Assembly (NCBI GenBank): GCA_027214345.1
Contig: JAPWHR010000010.1
Coordinates: 1 to 64,000 of the forward strand
Origin: Comamonadaceae bacterium G21597-S1
GTDB lineage: Bacteria; Pseudomonadota; Gammaproteobacteria; Burkholderiales; Burkholderiaceae_C
DNA: 64,000 bases
Reading direction: 5' to 3'
In this document: one piece after another, positions 44,822 through 54,927 of the stretch
Layout of the letters: each line of letters begins with the position of its first letter
Numbering within the stretch: the first letter of the stretch is position 1
Notes under the pieces: generated by a model
Databases searched by the model: none
Told to the model about the DNA's origin: nothing
Seen by the model: the letters and a program-made list of their open reading frames with translations, nothing else
Program-made: the position numbers and the translations under genes

Positions 44822-45721
44822 TCATCCCGCCAGCGTGAACAACGGAATATCGCGCTTCACCGCCAGGGCCTCGAGCTTGCGCCGTGTCTGGCCTGCCAGA
44901 AACCGCGCAATTGCCTCATGGGTCGCGGGCGCCGTCATCGTGTTCCGATCCACCGTTTCGATACCCGCCGCTGCACACAAGGCTAGCGCGAAATGCGGCT
45001 CCAGCGCCGCCACCGCAACCCTGCCGTCCTTGCAGGCGTAGACCCGGTATCCGGCATGTGCACCCCCGACCGCGCCTGCCGGCGTGGTCAGGCCCCAGGC
45101 TCGGGGAAGCCCGAGGTAGGCGGCCGCCTCGCCCAGTGCGACCTGCGCATGGCTGCCCCTGCCGGTGACCCGCTGGCGCAGCAAGGCGCCCAGCACCGCT
45201 TCGACGGCCATCAGCGAGCCGCCCATGTCGGCGAACAGGCTGGGCGGCAGGTCGAGGCCGCCTACCAGCCCGTGTTCGGCCATGTAGGTCAGGTCGTGGC
45301 CGGGCTCCTCGGCCCGGTCGCCACGGCTGCCGACGATGTCGATCTGGCTCAGCCGCGGGTAGGCCTTGCGCAGCGTGGCCCAGTCCATGCCGAGTTTGCG
45401 CAGCGCGGATGGCCGGAACGATGTCAACAGGACATCGGCGCGGGCCAGTTGCCGGTGTACGGCCTTCTGGCCGGTGTCGAGCCGCAGGTCGGCGCAGGAC
45501 ACCTGGATGCCCTGGTGCAACGTGTCATACGCGCCGCGCTGGTACAGGCCCAGCGGGTCGCCGGTTGGCGGTTCGACCTTGCTGCAGTGCGCACCCATCG
45601 CCTTCAGGCGCATCAGCGCGGCCGGCCCCGGGATATTGAGCGCCAGGCTCAGGATGCGAATGCCGCGCAGTGGCTTGAACGGCGCAGGCGATGGGGGGGA
45701 TGTCGTGGTGCGGGTTGGCAT
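44822..45721 (-). CDS. Short class III (CaiB/BaiF-type) CoA-transferase
   Basis: A 299-aa family III CoA-transferase. Family landmarks: LRGIRILSLALNIPGPAALM, MGAHCSKVEPPTGDPL, the segment LLTSFRPSALRKLGMDW and GHDLTYMAEHG, whose Asp is the predicted acyl-carrying residue. Most members are 360-450 aa; this one ends near the point where the usual C-terminal portion begins, and the terminator follows directly, so there is no hidden frame. It may represent a short natural subfamily. Substrate unknown. Same strand as pobA, 103 bp downstream. Confidence 0.85.
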   Translation of the reverse strand: MPTRTTTSPPSPAPFKPLRGIRILSLALNIPGPAALMRLKAMGAHCSKVEPPTGDPLGLYQRGAYDTLHQGIQVSCADLRLDTGQKAVHRQLARADVLLTSFRPSALRKLGMDWATLRKAYPRLSQIDIVGSRGDRAEEPGHDLTYMAEHGLVGGLDLPPSLFADMGGSLMAVEAVLGALLRQRVTGRGSHAQVALGEAAAYLGLPRAWGLTTPAGAVGGAHAGYRVYACKDGRVAVAALEPHFALALCAAAGIETVDRNTMTAPATHEAIARFLAGQTRRKLEALAVKRDIPLFTLAG

Positions 45722-45824
45722 GGTGGCTGCAATTTACCGCATTGCGCGCAAGACGCCGACGGCGCGATCGCGCAGGCCACGGCCGTGCTGCCGTCCGCCG
45801 GTCATCGGGTCCCTGCGATGACCG

Positions 45825-47141
<1,317 letters not shown>

Positions 47142-47180
47142 GGTTTTCCGCGCCGCCGGCATCGGCGCCTGGAGGCTGCA

Positions 47181-47960
47181 TTGGACAAGGCGGATCGCAT
47201 CGACGGCATGGCCAAGGGCCTGGCGGTGCTCGAGAGTTTCGACACCGAGCGCCAGCGGCTCAACGCGACGCTGGCCGCGCAACGTGCGGGCCTGAGCCGG
47301 GCGTCGGCACGGCGCCATTTGCTGACACTGGCCGACCTGGGTTACCTGGAAACGGATGGCAGCTACTACTGGCTCTCGCCCAAGGTGCTGCGCTTCGCCG
47401 GCAGCTATCTTTCGTCGGCACGCCTGCCGCGCGTGTTGCAGCCGACGCTGAGCCGCATCGCGGCGCAGACCCGCGGCGCCTTCTCCTGCGTGGTGCTCGA
47501 CGGCGACGAGGTCGTGATCATTGCCAACAGCGGACAGGGTTTCAACCTGGCGCCGGCGGCGCCGACCCGCCTGCACGCGTATGGCCTGCATCTGGGTGCG
47601 CGCTTGCCGGCACATGCCACGTCGACGGGCCAGCTGCTGCTGGCGGCCAAGTCACGCTCCGAACTGGCCCACTGGTTGCGCGGGCGCAAGCTGCCCCGGC
47701 TGACGCCGCAAACGCTTTGTACGGCCGCCGCATTACGCGCCGCGCTCGAGCCCTTGCGTGCTGCCGACTGGTGCCTGGCCAGCGAGCAGCATGAGCTCGG
47801 CGTGCATGCGCTGGCGGTGCCGCTTCGCAATCTGCAGGGCCGGACCATCGCCGCGCTCAACGTGGTCCTGCCTGGCCCGTGTACGGACGTGGCGCAGGCC
47901 TGCCGTCAGTGGTTGCCGGTGCTGCAACAGGCCGCGCGCGAACTCAGCCCCTTGTTGTGA
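47181..47960 (+). CDS. pobR: IclR-family regulator of pobA (PobR/PcaR-like)
   Basis: A 259-aa IclR-family regulator. The DNA-binding part has GMAKGLAVLESFDTERQRL and AGLSRASARRHLLTLADLGYL; the effector domain has FSCVVLDGDEVVIIANS, HATSTGQLLLAAKS and ELGVHALAVPL. This Ser/Ala-Arg-Arg-His pattern matches the PobR/PcaR/PcaU group. The start is TTG at 47181, preceded by GGAGG five bases upstream; the family N-terminus (DKADRIDGMAKG) begins exactly there. Divergent from pobA; probably activates it in response to 4-hydroxybenzoate. Confidence 0.88.
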   Translation: MDKADRIDGMAKGLAVLESFDTERQRLNATLAAQRAGLSRASARRHLLTLADLGYLETDGSYYWLSPKVLRFAGSYLSSARLPRVLQPTLSRIAAQTRGAFSCVVLDGDEVVIIANSGQGFNLAPAAPTRLHAYGLHLGARLPAHATSTGQLLLAAKSRSELAHWLRGRKLPRLTPQTLCTAAALRAALEPLRAADWCLASEQHELGVHALAVPLRNLQGRTIAALNVVLPGPCTDVAQACRQWLPVLQQAARELSPLL

Positions 47961-48056
47961 GCATTGCGGAATGCGCCGGCGTCACCGCCGGAGCCAGGCG
48001 CAGGCACCGTGGCCAAGCCACCCGCGCGCACGCGGGCCACACGCCGGCTCGTCGCG

Positions 48057-48701
48057 TCAGGCGATCTCGGCCGACAACAGACAGCTGAACTCGCGCGCGA
48101 AGTCGACCGACACGCGGGCATGAACCGCACCCTGCTTGTCGAAGAATTTCTGCTTGCCGGACATCGCGAACACGCCCTCGTGCCAGATGTTGGGGTGGAT
48201 GTACAGGCCTTGCGTGCCGTCGAAGCGAAAGCAGGTGAACTTGTCCGGCATGATGTCGTCGCCGGGCAGGGCCAGGGGCACCAGGAAGGGCTCCTTCTGC
48301 TGCGGGAAGAACAGCTGGCCTCCGTCCGGATGGTAGTTGGCATGCCACAGCAACATGCGCTTGGGTGGGCGCTGGTGATCTTCGCGCGCCACCTCCGGCA
48401 GCTCGGCGTAGGCGAGGATGTAGTGGCCACCGATGGCGTCGTTGCGGCCATACAGCACGTCGCCTTTCCATTCGCTGACGAAGATGCCTTCCGAGGTTCC
48501 ACCTTCGCGGCCAGTGTCGGGATCGACCGGTCGCCAGCCCGTGGAGGGCCAATGCGTGATCTCGACCAGGACATTGTCGGGATTCGTCACCAGTCGGCCA
48601 TACCCTTCGAGGTTCTCGGCGGTGGCATCGACGACCGGCATCGGGACGATGCGCAGGTCGGCAGGCAGTTCGGGGTTCAGGTAGTCGATTGCAGGTGTCA
48701 T
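48057..48701 (-). CDS. Ureidoglycolate lyase (AllA)-family protein
   Basis: A 214-aa cupin-type protein of the AllA family: LEGYGRLVTNPDNVLVEITH, TSEGIFVSEWKGDVLYGRND, and late FDGTQGLYIHPNIWHEGVF with metal-type His residues. E. coli AllA is about 160 aa; this longer subgroup is common in Burkholderiales and its true substrate is uncertain. There are no other allantoin or ureide genes nearby. It follows the EamA transporter on the same strand after 46 bp, so export or import of a related metabolite is possible. Confidence 0.78.
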   Translation of the reverse strand: MTPAIDYLNPELPADLRIVPMPVVDATAENLEGYGRLVTNPDNVLVEITHWPSTGWRPVDPDTGREGGTSEGIFVSEWKGDVLYGRNDAIGGHYILAYAELPEVAREDHQRPPKRMLLWHANYHPDGGQLFFPQQKEPFLVPLALPGDDIMPDKFTCFRFDGTQGLYIHPNIWHEGVFAMSGKQKFFDKQGAVHARVSVDFAREFSCLLSAEIA

Positions 48702-48747
48702 GGCGATTGCCGCCGGGCGGGTGGCGGTCTACGGGTAAACCAGCAGT

Positions 48748-49653
48748 TTACCCCTCGCGCATGACGGGACGCGTCTTTTGCCCCAGCGCCAGCACGAGCG
48801 CGGCCACACACGAGATCATCGAGACCAGTTGCAGCGGGCCGAGTGGCTCGCCGTGCACGATGGCACCCGAGATCATCGCGACCACCGGCACCATCACCGA
48901 CGACAGGCCGGCCACATTGGCCGGCAGCAGGCCGACGATGGCGAACCAGCATACGTTGCCGATGCACATCGGGATCAACGTGATCCAGGCGATCACCGCG
49001 ATCGATTGCCAGCTCGGCAGGAACCACGGGCTGTCGGCGATCGCCAGCGCGACGATGCTGATCGGGATCGACCCGAGCACCAGTTGCCAGCCGGTCAGCA
49101 CCAGCACCGGCACCTGCACGTTGCCGCGCTTGAGGATCAAGGTGCCGATGGCCCAGCCGATGGCGGACAGCAGTCCGGTGGCCAGTCCCAGCGGCGCGGC
49201 GGCATAGGCCTTGAAGCTGGGCACCATCAGCAGCGTGACACCGATGCCGCCGAGCACGACGGCCAGCAGCAGCCGCGGGCTGAGTCGTTCGCCCAGCACG
49301 GCCCAGGCGATCAACGCGCCCCACAGCGGCATCGTGAAGCCCAGCACGGCCGCCTGGCCGGACGGAATCAGCACCGCGGCGTAGGTGCTGGCCACGTTCC
49401 AGATCACCAGGTACAGGAAGGTCGCCAGTCCCACGGTTCTCCAGTAGCGCCGGGCAATGACGAGCGAATGTCCGCGCATGCGGGCGAACATCAGCAGGGT
49501 CGCGCCCGCACCCAGCATGGCTATGCCGCGAAAGGTCCAGACCGAGATCTCGCGCACGGCCAGCGGGAACAAGGGCCAGTTCGTGCCCCAGACCAGGGTC
49601 AGGGCAATCAGCATGACCAGGGCGCGGCGGGGGACGGGTGCGGAAGCGGTCAT
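48748..49653 (-). CDS. EamA-family (DMT) transporter
   Basis: A 301-aa inner-membrane protein with about ten transmembrane helices arranged as two EamA repeats; the first repeat begins ALVMLIALTLVWGTNWPLF, the second around AAAPLGLATGLLSAIGWAIG. Such proteins usually export amino acids or other metabolites. Located between the dienelactone hydrolase and AllA-like genes on the same strand; substrate unknown. Confidence 0.85.
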   Translation of the reverse strand: MTASAPVPRRALVMLIALTLVWGTNWPLFPLAVREISVWTFRGIAMLGAGATLLMFARMRGHSLVIARRYWRTVGLATFLYLVIWNVASTYAAVLIPSGQAAVLGFTMPLWGALIAWAVLGERLSPRLLLAVVLGGIGVTLLMVPSFKAYAAAPLGLATGLLSAIGWAIGTLILKRGNVQVPVLVLTGWQLVLGSIPISIVALAIADSPWFLPSWQSIAVIAWITLIPMCIGNVCWFAIVGLLPANVAGLSSVMVPVVAMISGAIVHGEPLGPLQLVSMISCVAALVLALGQKTRPVMREG

Positions 49654-49776
49654 CGGGCAGGCAATGGGTGTGTGGCGCCGTGTCCGGGCCGGACACGCAA
49701 CATGCGCATTGTCAGCGCGAACCGCGGGTGTCGCGGGCGCCGGCGCGTGGACGGAGCGCCGGGCGCTCGAATCCCG

Positions 49777-50475
49777 CTACTTCTTCAGGTGCGTTTGGAA
49801 GAATGCCATCGTGCGGTTCCACGCATGCTCGGCCAGTGCGGCGTCGTACTTGAGCATCGCCAGGCCCTTGCTGTCGGCCTCCTCGTTGGCGAACGCGTGC
49901 TTGGCCGGATAACGGTGAAACTCGAACTGCGTCCCGGCATCGCGCAGTTTTTTCTCCAGTTCGTCGACCTTGGCGATCGGGAAGGCCTCGTCCTCGAGCG
50001 CGAAGTGCGCCATCAGCGGCGCCTTGATCTTGCTCGCGTCGATGTATTCGAGCGGAGGGTAGCCGTACCAGACGACGCCTGCGTCCATGTTCGGCACGAA
50101 CACCGCCGACAGCAGCGTCAATGCGCCGCCCATGCAAAAACCGGTCACGCCGACCTTGGCGCTGCCGCCGGATTTCAGATGTGCGACCGCGCCGGCGATG
50201 TCCTGGCTGGCCGCGTCGGCGAAATCGAGTCCGTCCATCAGGTGCTGGGCCTCCTCGGCTTTCAGGCCCAGCTTGCCGCGGTACAGGTCCGGCACCAGGG
50301 CCCGGTAACCGGCTGCGGCCAACCGGTCGGCCACCCCGCGGATCTGGTCGTTCAGGCCCCACCATTCCTGGATCACGACGATGCCGGGGGCGTTCGTGCC
50401 GCCGCCGGCCGGCTCGGCCAGGTAACCATCGACGTCCTTGCCGTCGGGTCGTTGGAAGCGGATCGTGTTGCCCAT
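49777..50475 (-). CDS. Dienelactone hydrolase family protein
   Basis: A 232-aa alpha/beta hydrolase. The catalytic triad is visible: Cys in VGVTGFCMGGAL, Asp in FALEDEAFP and His in YPAKHAFAN; IVVIQEWWGLNDQIRGVADR is the classical DLH N-terminal region with the Glu that activates the Cys. It may hydrolyse dienelactone in aromatic degradation or other lactones and esters. Start 50475 has AAGGAGA upstream. Divergent from the signalling operon. Confidence 0.88.
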   Translation of the reverse strand: MGNTIRFQRPDGKDVDGYLAEPAGGGTNAPGIVVIQEWWGLNDQIRGVADRLAAAGYRALVPDLYRGKLGLKAEEAQHLMDGLDFADAASQDIAGAVAHLKSGGSAKVGVTGFCMGGALTLLSAVFVPNMDAGVVWYGYPPLEYIDASKIKAPLMAHFALEDEAFPIAKVDELEKKLRDAGTQFEFHRYPAKHAFANEEADSKGLAMLKYDAALAEHAWNRTMAFFQTHLKK

Positions 50476-50578
50476 GGGATCTCCTTGTCGTTGCAAATGA
50501 CGCTGCTCGCGAATGCCGCGGCTTGGCGGCGTCGATCCGGCAACCATAACGCGTCATCGAGGCCCGCGCAATGGCCGC

Positions 50579-50617
50579 TACACTGTTTGCAGCCTCCGCG
50601 GCGCACCGTGGCGGAGG
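50579..50617 (+). promoter_or_regulatory. Candidate -10 and leader hairpin of the signalling operon
   Basis: TACACT (50579-50584) could be a -10, without a good -35. It is followed by CCTCCGC (50593-50599) pairing with GCGGAGG (50611-50617). The remaining bases of the divergent region (50476-50578) show no further signal. Confidence 0.35.
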
Positions 50618-50637
50618 TGGCCGTCCCAGGGGAACCG

Positions 50638-50757
50638 ATGGATGTCAAGCAGAACAACTCCGGTTGCATCACCTCCTACCGCCGCGGCGGGACTGCGGCC
50701 GTACGGCGGTCGCGACGGCGCGCCGACGGCTTCGCCACCTCCGGCAAGGACGTGTGA
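50638..50757 (+). CDS. 39-aa Arg-rich leader ORF coupled to the hybrid kinase
   Basis: A short frame (MDVKQNNSGC... ending SGKDV) with ATG at 50638, a good AGGGGA ribosome site five bases upstream and a stop codon that shares its last base with the kinase ATG (TGATG at 50755-50759). The kinase's own AAGGA site lies inside it. It has nine Arg/Lys in its middle part and no similarity I recognise. It may be a translational-coupling leader peptide or a small functional protein; conservation in related genomes would decide. Confidence 0.5.
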   Translation: MDVKQNNSGCITSYRRGGTAAVRRSRRRADGFATSGKDV

Positions 50758-53700
50758 TGGCGGGTGACAAGCGCGTGCGTCCGGTGCACGAGCGCCCGTC
50801 GATGGAACGCCTGGCCCGCGTCCATCGGCGCCTGGCACGGCCATCGACCGAACCGGCCCTGTGCCGCGCGGCTGCCGGGGAGGTGGCCGGCCTGCTTGGA
50901 GCGCAACGCGTGATGCTGGTGTTGCAGCCCGATGCGACGACGAACCACGTGGCTGCCGCGCGATTGCCCCGGGGCGAGCGATCCCGCGTGTTGCTGGGTC
51001 TGGTTGCGCCCTGGCTGGACGAGGCGCGCCGCAACGCGGCGGGGCGCCTGCGCCACGGGCCCGACGGCGGAGCCGCCGTCGACCAGCGGTCCTGCCTGGT
51101 CGTTCCGCTGCAGGCCTCCGATGGCGTGCTGGGCTGCATCTATGCCGACGTCGACGGCCATCATGGACGTTTCGACGACGCCGACCTCCAGTTGCTCGTG
51201 CTGCTGGCCGGCCAGGCGGCGCTCGCGATCCAGAACCAGCGTCTGGTGCGGCAGACACGGCAGGCGCATCAACGCCAGAGTGCGACCGCCGACATCCTGC
51301 ACGTGATCAGCGCGTCGCCGACCAGCCTGCTTCCGGTGTTCGAGGTCATCACCGCCACCGCGGTGCGGCTGCTCTCGGCATCCACAGCGTCGGTGCTGCT
51401 GCGCCAGGGCGACGGTTTCTCGATGGTGGCGATGAACCGCCAGGGCCAGAACGTGGCCGTGCCCGCGCGCACGACGGTGCGCCGCATCGACCCGCAAGCC
51501 AATTTCCCGTCCCGTGTCTTCACCCGCGGGGAGCCGCTGCATGTGCCCGACTGGTCGGCAATCGCATTGCCGCCCGACGAACATGTGGTGTACCGGAACT
51601 ACGCCATCCGTTCGTCGCTGATGATGCCCTTGCTGCGGGGCGGCGCATGTATCGCGGTGCTGGTGGTGGCGCATGTGAATGCGCACGCCTTCGATGCCGG
51701 CGACATTGCGCTGGTGCGCGCGTTCGCCGACCAGGCGGCGATCGCGATCGAGAACGCGCGCTTGTTCAACGAGACGCAGGAAGCGCTGCAGCGTCAGACC
51801 GCCAGCGCCGACATCCTGCGCGCCATCAGCGGGTCGCCGACCGATGGGCAACCGGTGTTCGATGCCATCGTGCTCTCGGCAGTGCGACTGATCGCCTGCG
51901 ACCGGGCCGTGATCCTGCGTTGCGACGAAACGGCGTTCTGGGTGGCGGCCAGTGCCGACGTGGATGGATTGCGCAGCTTTGCCAAACTCCGGCCCGTCCC
52001 GATCGATCCCGTCGCCAATTTTCCGTCGCGCGTGATACGCGGTGGCGGCCGCCTGCATCTGCCGGACTGGTCGAAGGTCGAACTGCCGGAGTACGAGCGC
52101 CAGCTGCACGAGTCGGTGGGCATGCAGTCCAGCCTGATGCTGCCGCTGCAGCGCGCCGGCAGCTGCATCGGCGTACTGTCGCTGATGCGCCTGCGCATGT
52201 CCGAATTCACCGAAGCGGAGATCGCGCTGGCCGAGTCGTTCCGCGACCAGGCGATGATCGCGATCGACAACACGCGGCTGTTCAACGAGACGCAGGAGGC
52301 GCTGCAGCGCCAGACCGCGACGGCAGACATCCTGCGCGTGATCAGCCAGTCGCCCACCGATGTGCTGCCGGTGTTTGATGCGATCACGGTCGCGGTTTGC
52401 CGGCTGTTGTCGGTGCAGGGTGCCTATGCCTTCCTGCGCAAGGGCGATGGCTTCGCCATCGTCTCGCACAGCACGAAGGGACGCGCGGACCCGCGACCGG
52501 CCTCACTGGATGTGCATCCGATCGATGCCGAGGGCGACTTTCCGTCCTGGGTGCTGGTGCATAAGCGGATGCTGCACATCCCGGACTGGTCGGCGATCGA
52601 ACTGCCGCCGCACGAGCGGGCGGTGCATGAGCGCACCGGTACCTGCTCGTCCCTGTCATTACCGTTGATGCGTGGCGACGAGTGCATCGGCGCGCTGGCG
52701 GTCGGCAACGACGTGCCGCACCGGTTCACCGACCAGGAGATCGCGCTGATGCGCAGCTTCGTAGACCAGGCGATGATCGCGATCGAGAACGTGCGGCTGT
52801 TCAATGAGACCCGCGAGGCGCTGGAGCAGCAGACGGCGACGGCCGAGGTGCTGGAGGTGATCAGCAGTTCGGTGGCCGACGCCGCACCGGTGTTCGACAA
52901 GATATTGGTAAGTTGCGAGCGTCTGTTCTCCAGTTCGGAGCAAGGCATCGTGCTGGTGGGCAAAGACGGATACGTCGAGCTGGCCGCACACCACGGACCC
53001 TCGCGGGAAACGATAGAGGCCTATTACGCGCAAGGAATTTCCAGTGCGTCCTACGAGAAGGGCATTGTGCGTGGCAAGCCTGTTCACGTGGTCGATGTGT
53101 TGGACCCGCAGACCCATTCGGACATCCGCGCTGTCGGCGAATGGCTCAATCGGCCCGAGACGGCGTTCGGGGCCTATTCCCAGGTGCTCTCGCCGATGAA
53201 CTGGGAGGGCCATCCGATCGGTTTCGTCTACGTGATCCGAAAGCCGGCAACCGGCTTCTCGGCCAAGGAGATCGCGCTGCTCGAAACCTTCGCCGACCAG
53301 GCCGTGATCGCGATCCAGAACGCGCGCATGTTCAGGCAGACACTGGAAGCGCGTGCAGCGGCCGAGGCCGCCAACGAAGCCAAGAGCGCATTCCTGGCCA
53401 CGATGAGCCACGAGATCCGCACGCCGATGAACGCAGTGATCGGCATGAGCGGCTTGTTGCTCGATACGCCTTTGAACGACGAGCAGCGCGATTTCGCGTC
53501 GACGATCCGCGACTCGGGCGAAGCGTTGCTGACCATCATCAACGACATCCTGGATTTCTCCAAGATCGAGGCCGGTCGCATGGACATCGAGGCGCATCCG
53601 TTCGACGTGCGCGAATGCGTGGAGGCGGCGCTGGACCTGATGAGCACGCGCGCGGTGGAGAAGAAGCTGGACCTGGCGTATCTGTTCGAGGGCGAGGTGC

Positions 53701-54926
53701 CGGCAGCCGTGAACGGCGACGTGACGCGGCTGCGCCAGGTGCTGCTGAACCTGCTGGCCAACGCGGTGAAGTTCACTGAGCAGGGGGAAGTGGTGCTGAC
53801 GGTCAGCGCCAATCCGGCCGAAGGCGGCGTGGAACTGACGTTCGCGATTCACGACACCGGCATCGGGCTGTCCGAGCAGGGCATGGCGCGGCTGTTCCAG
53901 TCGTTCTCGCAGGCCGACTCGTCGACCACGCGCAAGTACGGCGGCACCGGGCTGGGGTTGGCGATCAGCAAGCGACTGGCCGAGCTGATGGGCGGCAGCA
54001 TGACGGCCAGCAGCGAGGGGCCGGGCAAGGGCTCGACGTTCCGCTTCAGCATCGTGGCGCCGGTGGCGGAGTCGCCGAGTGCGAACCGGCGCGACTTCCT
54101 GGGCCAGCAGCCGGCGCTGGCGGGCAAGCGCATGCTGGTGGTGGACGACAACGCGACCAACCGCAAGGTGCTGGCGCTGCAGTCCGGCAAGTGGGGCATG
54201 GTGGTGCGCGACACCGAGTCGGCGGCAACGGCGTTGGGCTGGCTGGAGCAGGGCGAGGCGTTCGACCTGGCGGCGCTTGACATGCACATGCCGGAGATGG
54301 ACGGGCTGACGCTGGCGGGCAAGGTGCGCGCGTTGCGCCCGGACCTGCCGCTGGTGCTGTTCAGTTCGCTGGGCCGGCGCGATGCGGGCGATACCGAGGG
54401 GCTGTTCAGTGCCTACATGGGCAAGCCGCTGCGCCAGTCGCAGCTGTTCGACACGCTGGTGGGCATCCTGGGCGAGGGCGAGAAGGCGCCGAAACCGGTG
54501 GCCGCGCCGGTCAAGCCGACGATCGACGGGGAACTGGCCAAGCGCCATCCGATGCGCATCCTGCTGGCCGAGGACAACGTGGTGAACCAGAAGCTGGCGC
54601 TGCGGCTGCTGCAGCAGATGGGCTACCGGGCCGACCTGGCCAGCAACGGCAAGGAGGCGCTCGAATGTGTGGCGCGCCAGGTCTACGACGTGATCCTGAT
54701 GGACGTGCAGATGCCGGAGATGGACGGGCTGGAGGCGTCGCGCCGGATCGTGGCGCAGTGGCCAGCGGACAAGCGTCCGCGCATCATCGCGATGACGGCC
54801 AACGCGATGCAGGGCGACCGCGAGGACTGCCTGGCGGCGGGCATGGACGACTACGTGACCAAGCCGATCCGGGTCGACGCGCTGGTCGAGGCCCTGCTGG
54901 GCGCGCCCGTCAGGACGGGTAGCTGA
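50757..54926 (+). CDS. Five-GAF soluble hybrid histidine kinase with two receiver domains
   Basis: A 1389-aa cytosolic sensor kinase without membrane segments. Order: GAF1 about 30-160, GAF2 180-335, GAF3 352-508, GAF4 525-682, GAF5 700-858, a coiled linker ([14 protein letters not shown]), HisKA with phospho-His885 in [10 protein letters not shown], HATPase about 985-1105 with [18 protein letters not shown], receiver 1 (phospho-Asp1175 in [10 protein letters not shown]) and receiver 2 (Asp1316 in [11 protein letters not shown]). GAF domains are joined by near-identical [20 protein letters not shown] linkers. Signals are unknown; small cytosolic ligands or redox are possible. It starts one base into the stop of the 39-aa ORF and ends one base before the next kinase gene. 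Confidence 0.93.
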   Translation: MAGDKRVRPVHERPSMERLARVHRRLARPSTEPALCRAAAGEVAGLLGAQRVMLVLQPDATTNHVAAARLPRGERSRVLLGLVAPWLDEARRNAAGRLRHGPDGGAAVDQRSCLVVPLQASDGVLGCIYADVDGHHGRFDDADLQLLVLLAGQAALAIQNQRLVRQTRQAHQRQSATADILHVISASPTSLLPVFEVITATAVRLLSASTASVLLRQGDGFSMVAMNRQGQNVAVPARTTVRRIDPQANFPSRVFTRGEPLHVPDWSAIALPPDEHVVYRNYAIRSSLMMPLLRGGACIAVLVVAHVNAHAFDAGDIALVRAFADQAAIAIENARLFNETQEALQRQTASADILRAISGSPTDGQPVFDAIVLSAVRLIACDRAVILRCDETAFWVAASADVDGLRSFAKLRPVPIDPVANFPSRVIRGGGRLHLPDWSKVELPEYERQLHESVGMQSSLMLPLQRAGSCIGVLSLMRLRMSEFTEAEIALAESFRDQAMIAIDNTRLFNETQEALQRQTATADILRVISQSPTDVLPVFDAITVAVCRLLSVQGAYAFLRKGDGFAIVSHSTKGRADPRPASLDVHPIDAEGDFPSWVLVHKRMLHIPDWSAIELPPHERAVHERTGTCSSLSLPLMRGDECIGALAVGNDVPHRFTDQEIALMRSFVDQAMIAIENVRLFNETREALEQQTATAEVLEVISSSVADAAPVFDKILVSCERLFSSSEQGIVLVGKDGYVELAAHHGPSRETIEAYYAQGISSASYEKGIVRGKPVHVVDVLDPQTHSDIRAVGEWLNRPETAFGAYSQVLSPMNWEGHPIGFVYVIRKPATGFSAKEIALLETFADQAVIAIQNARMFRQTLEARAAAEAANEAKSAFLATMSHEIRTPMNAVIGMSGLLLDTPLNDEQRDFASTIRDSGEALLTIINDILDFSKIEAGRMDIEAHPFDVRECVEAALDLMSTRAVEKKLDLAYLFEGEVPAAVNGDVTRLRQVLLNLLANAVKFTEQGEVVLTVSANPAEGGVELTFAIHDTGIGLSEQGMARLFQSFSQADSSTTRKYGGTGLGLAISKRLAELMGGSMTASSEGPGKGSTFRFSIVAPVAESPSANRRDFLGQQPALAGKRMLVVDDNATNRKVLALQSGKWGMVVRDTESAATALGWLEQGEAFDLAALDMHMPEMDGLTLAGKVRALRPDLPLVLFSSLGRRDAGDTEGLFSAYMGKPLRQSQLFDTLVGILGEGEKAPKPVAAPVKPTIDGELAKRHPMRILLAEDNVVNQKLALRLLQQMGYRADLASNGKEALECVARQVYDVILMDVQMPEMDGLEASRRIVAQWPADKRPRIIAMTANAMQGDREDCLAAGMDDYVTKPIRVDALVEALLGAPVRTGS

Positions 54927-54927
54927 C

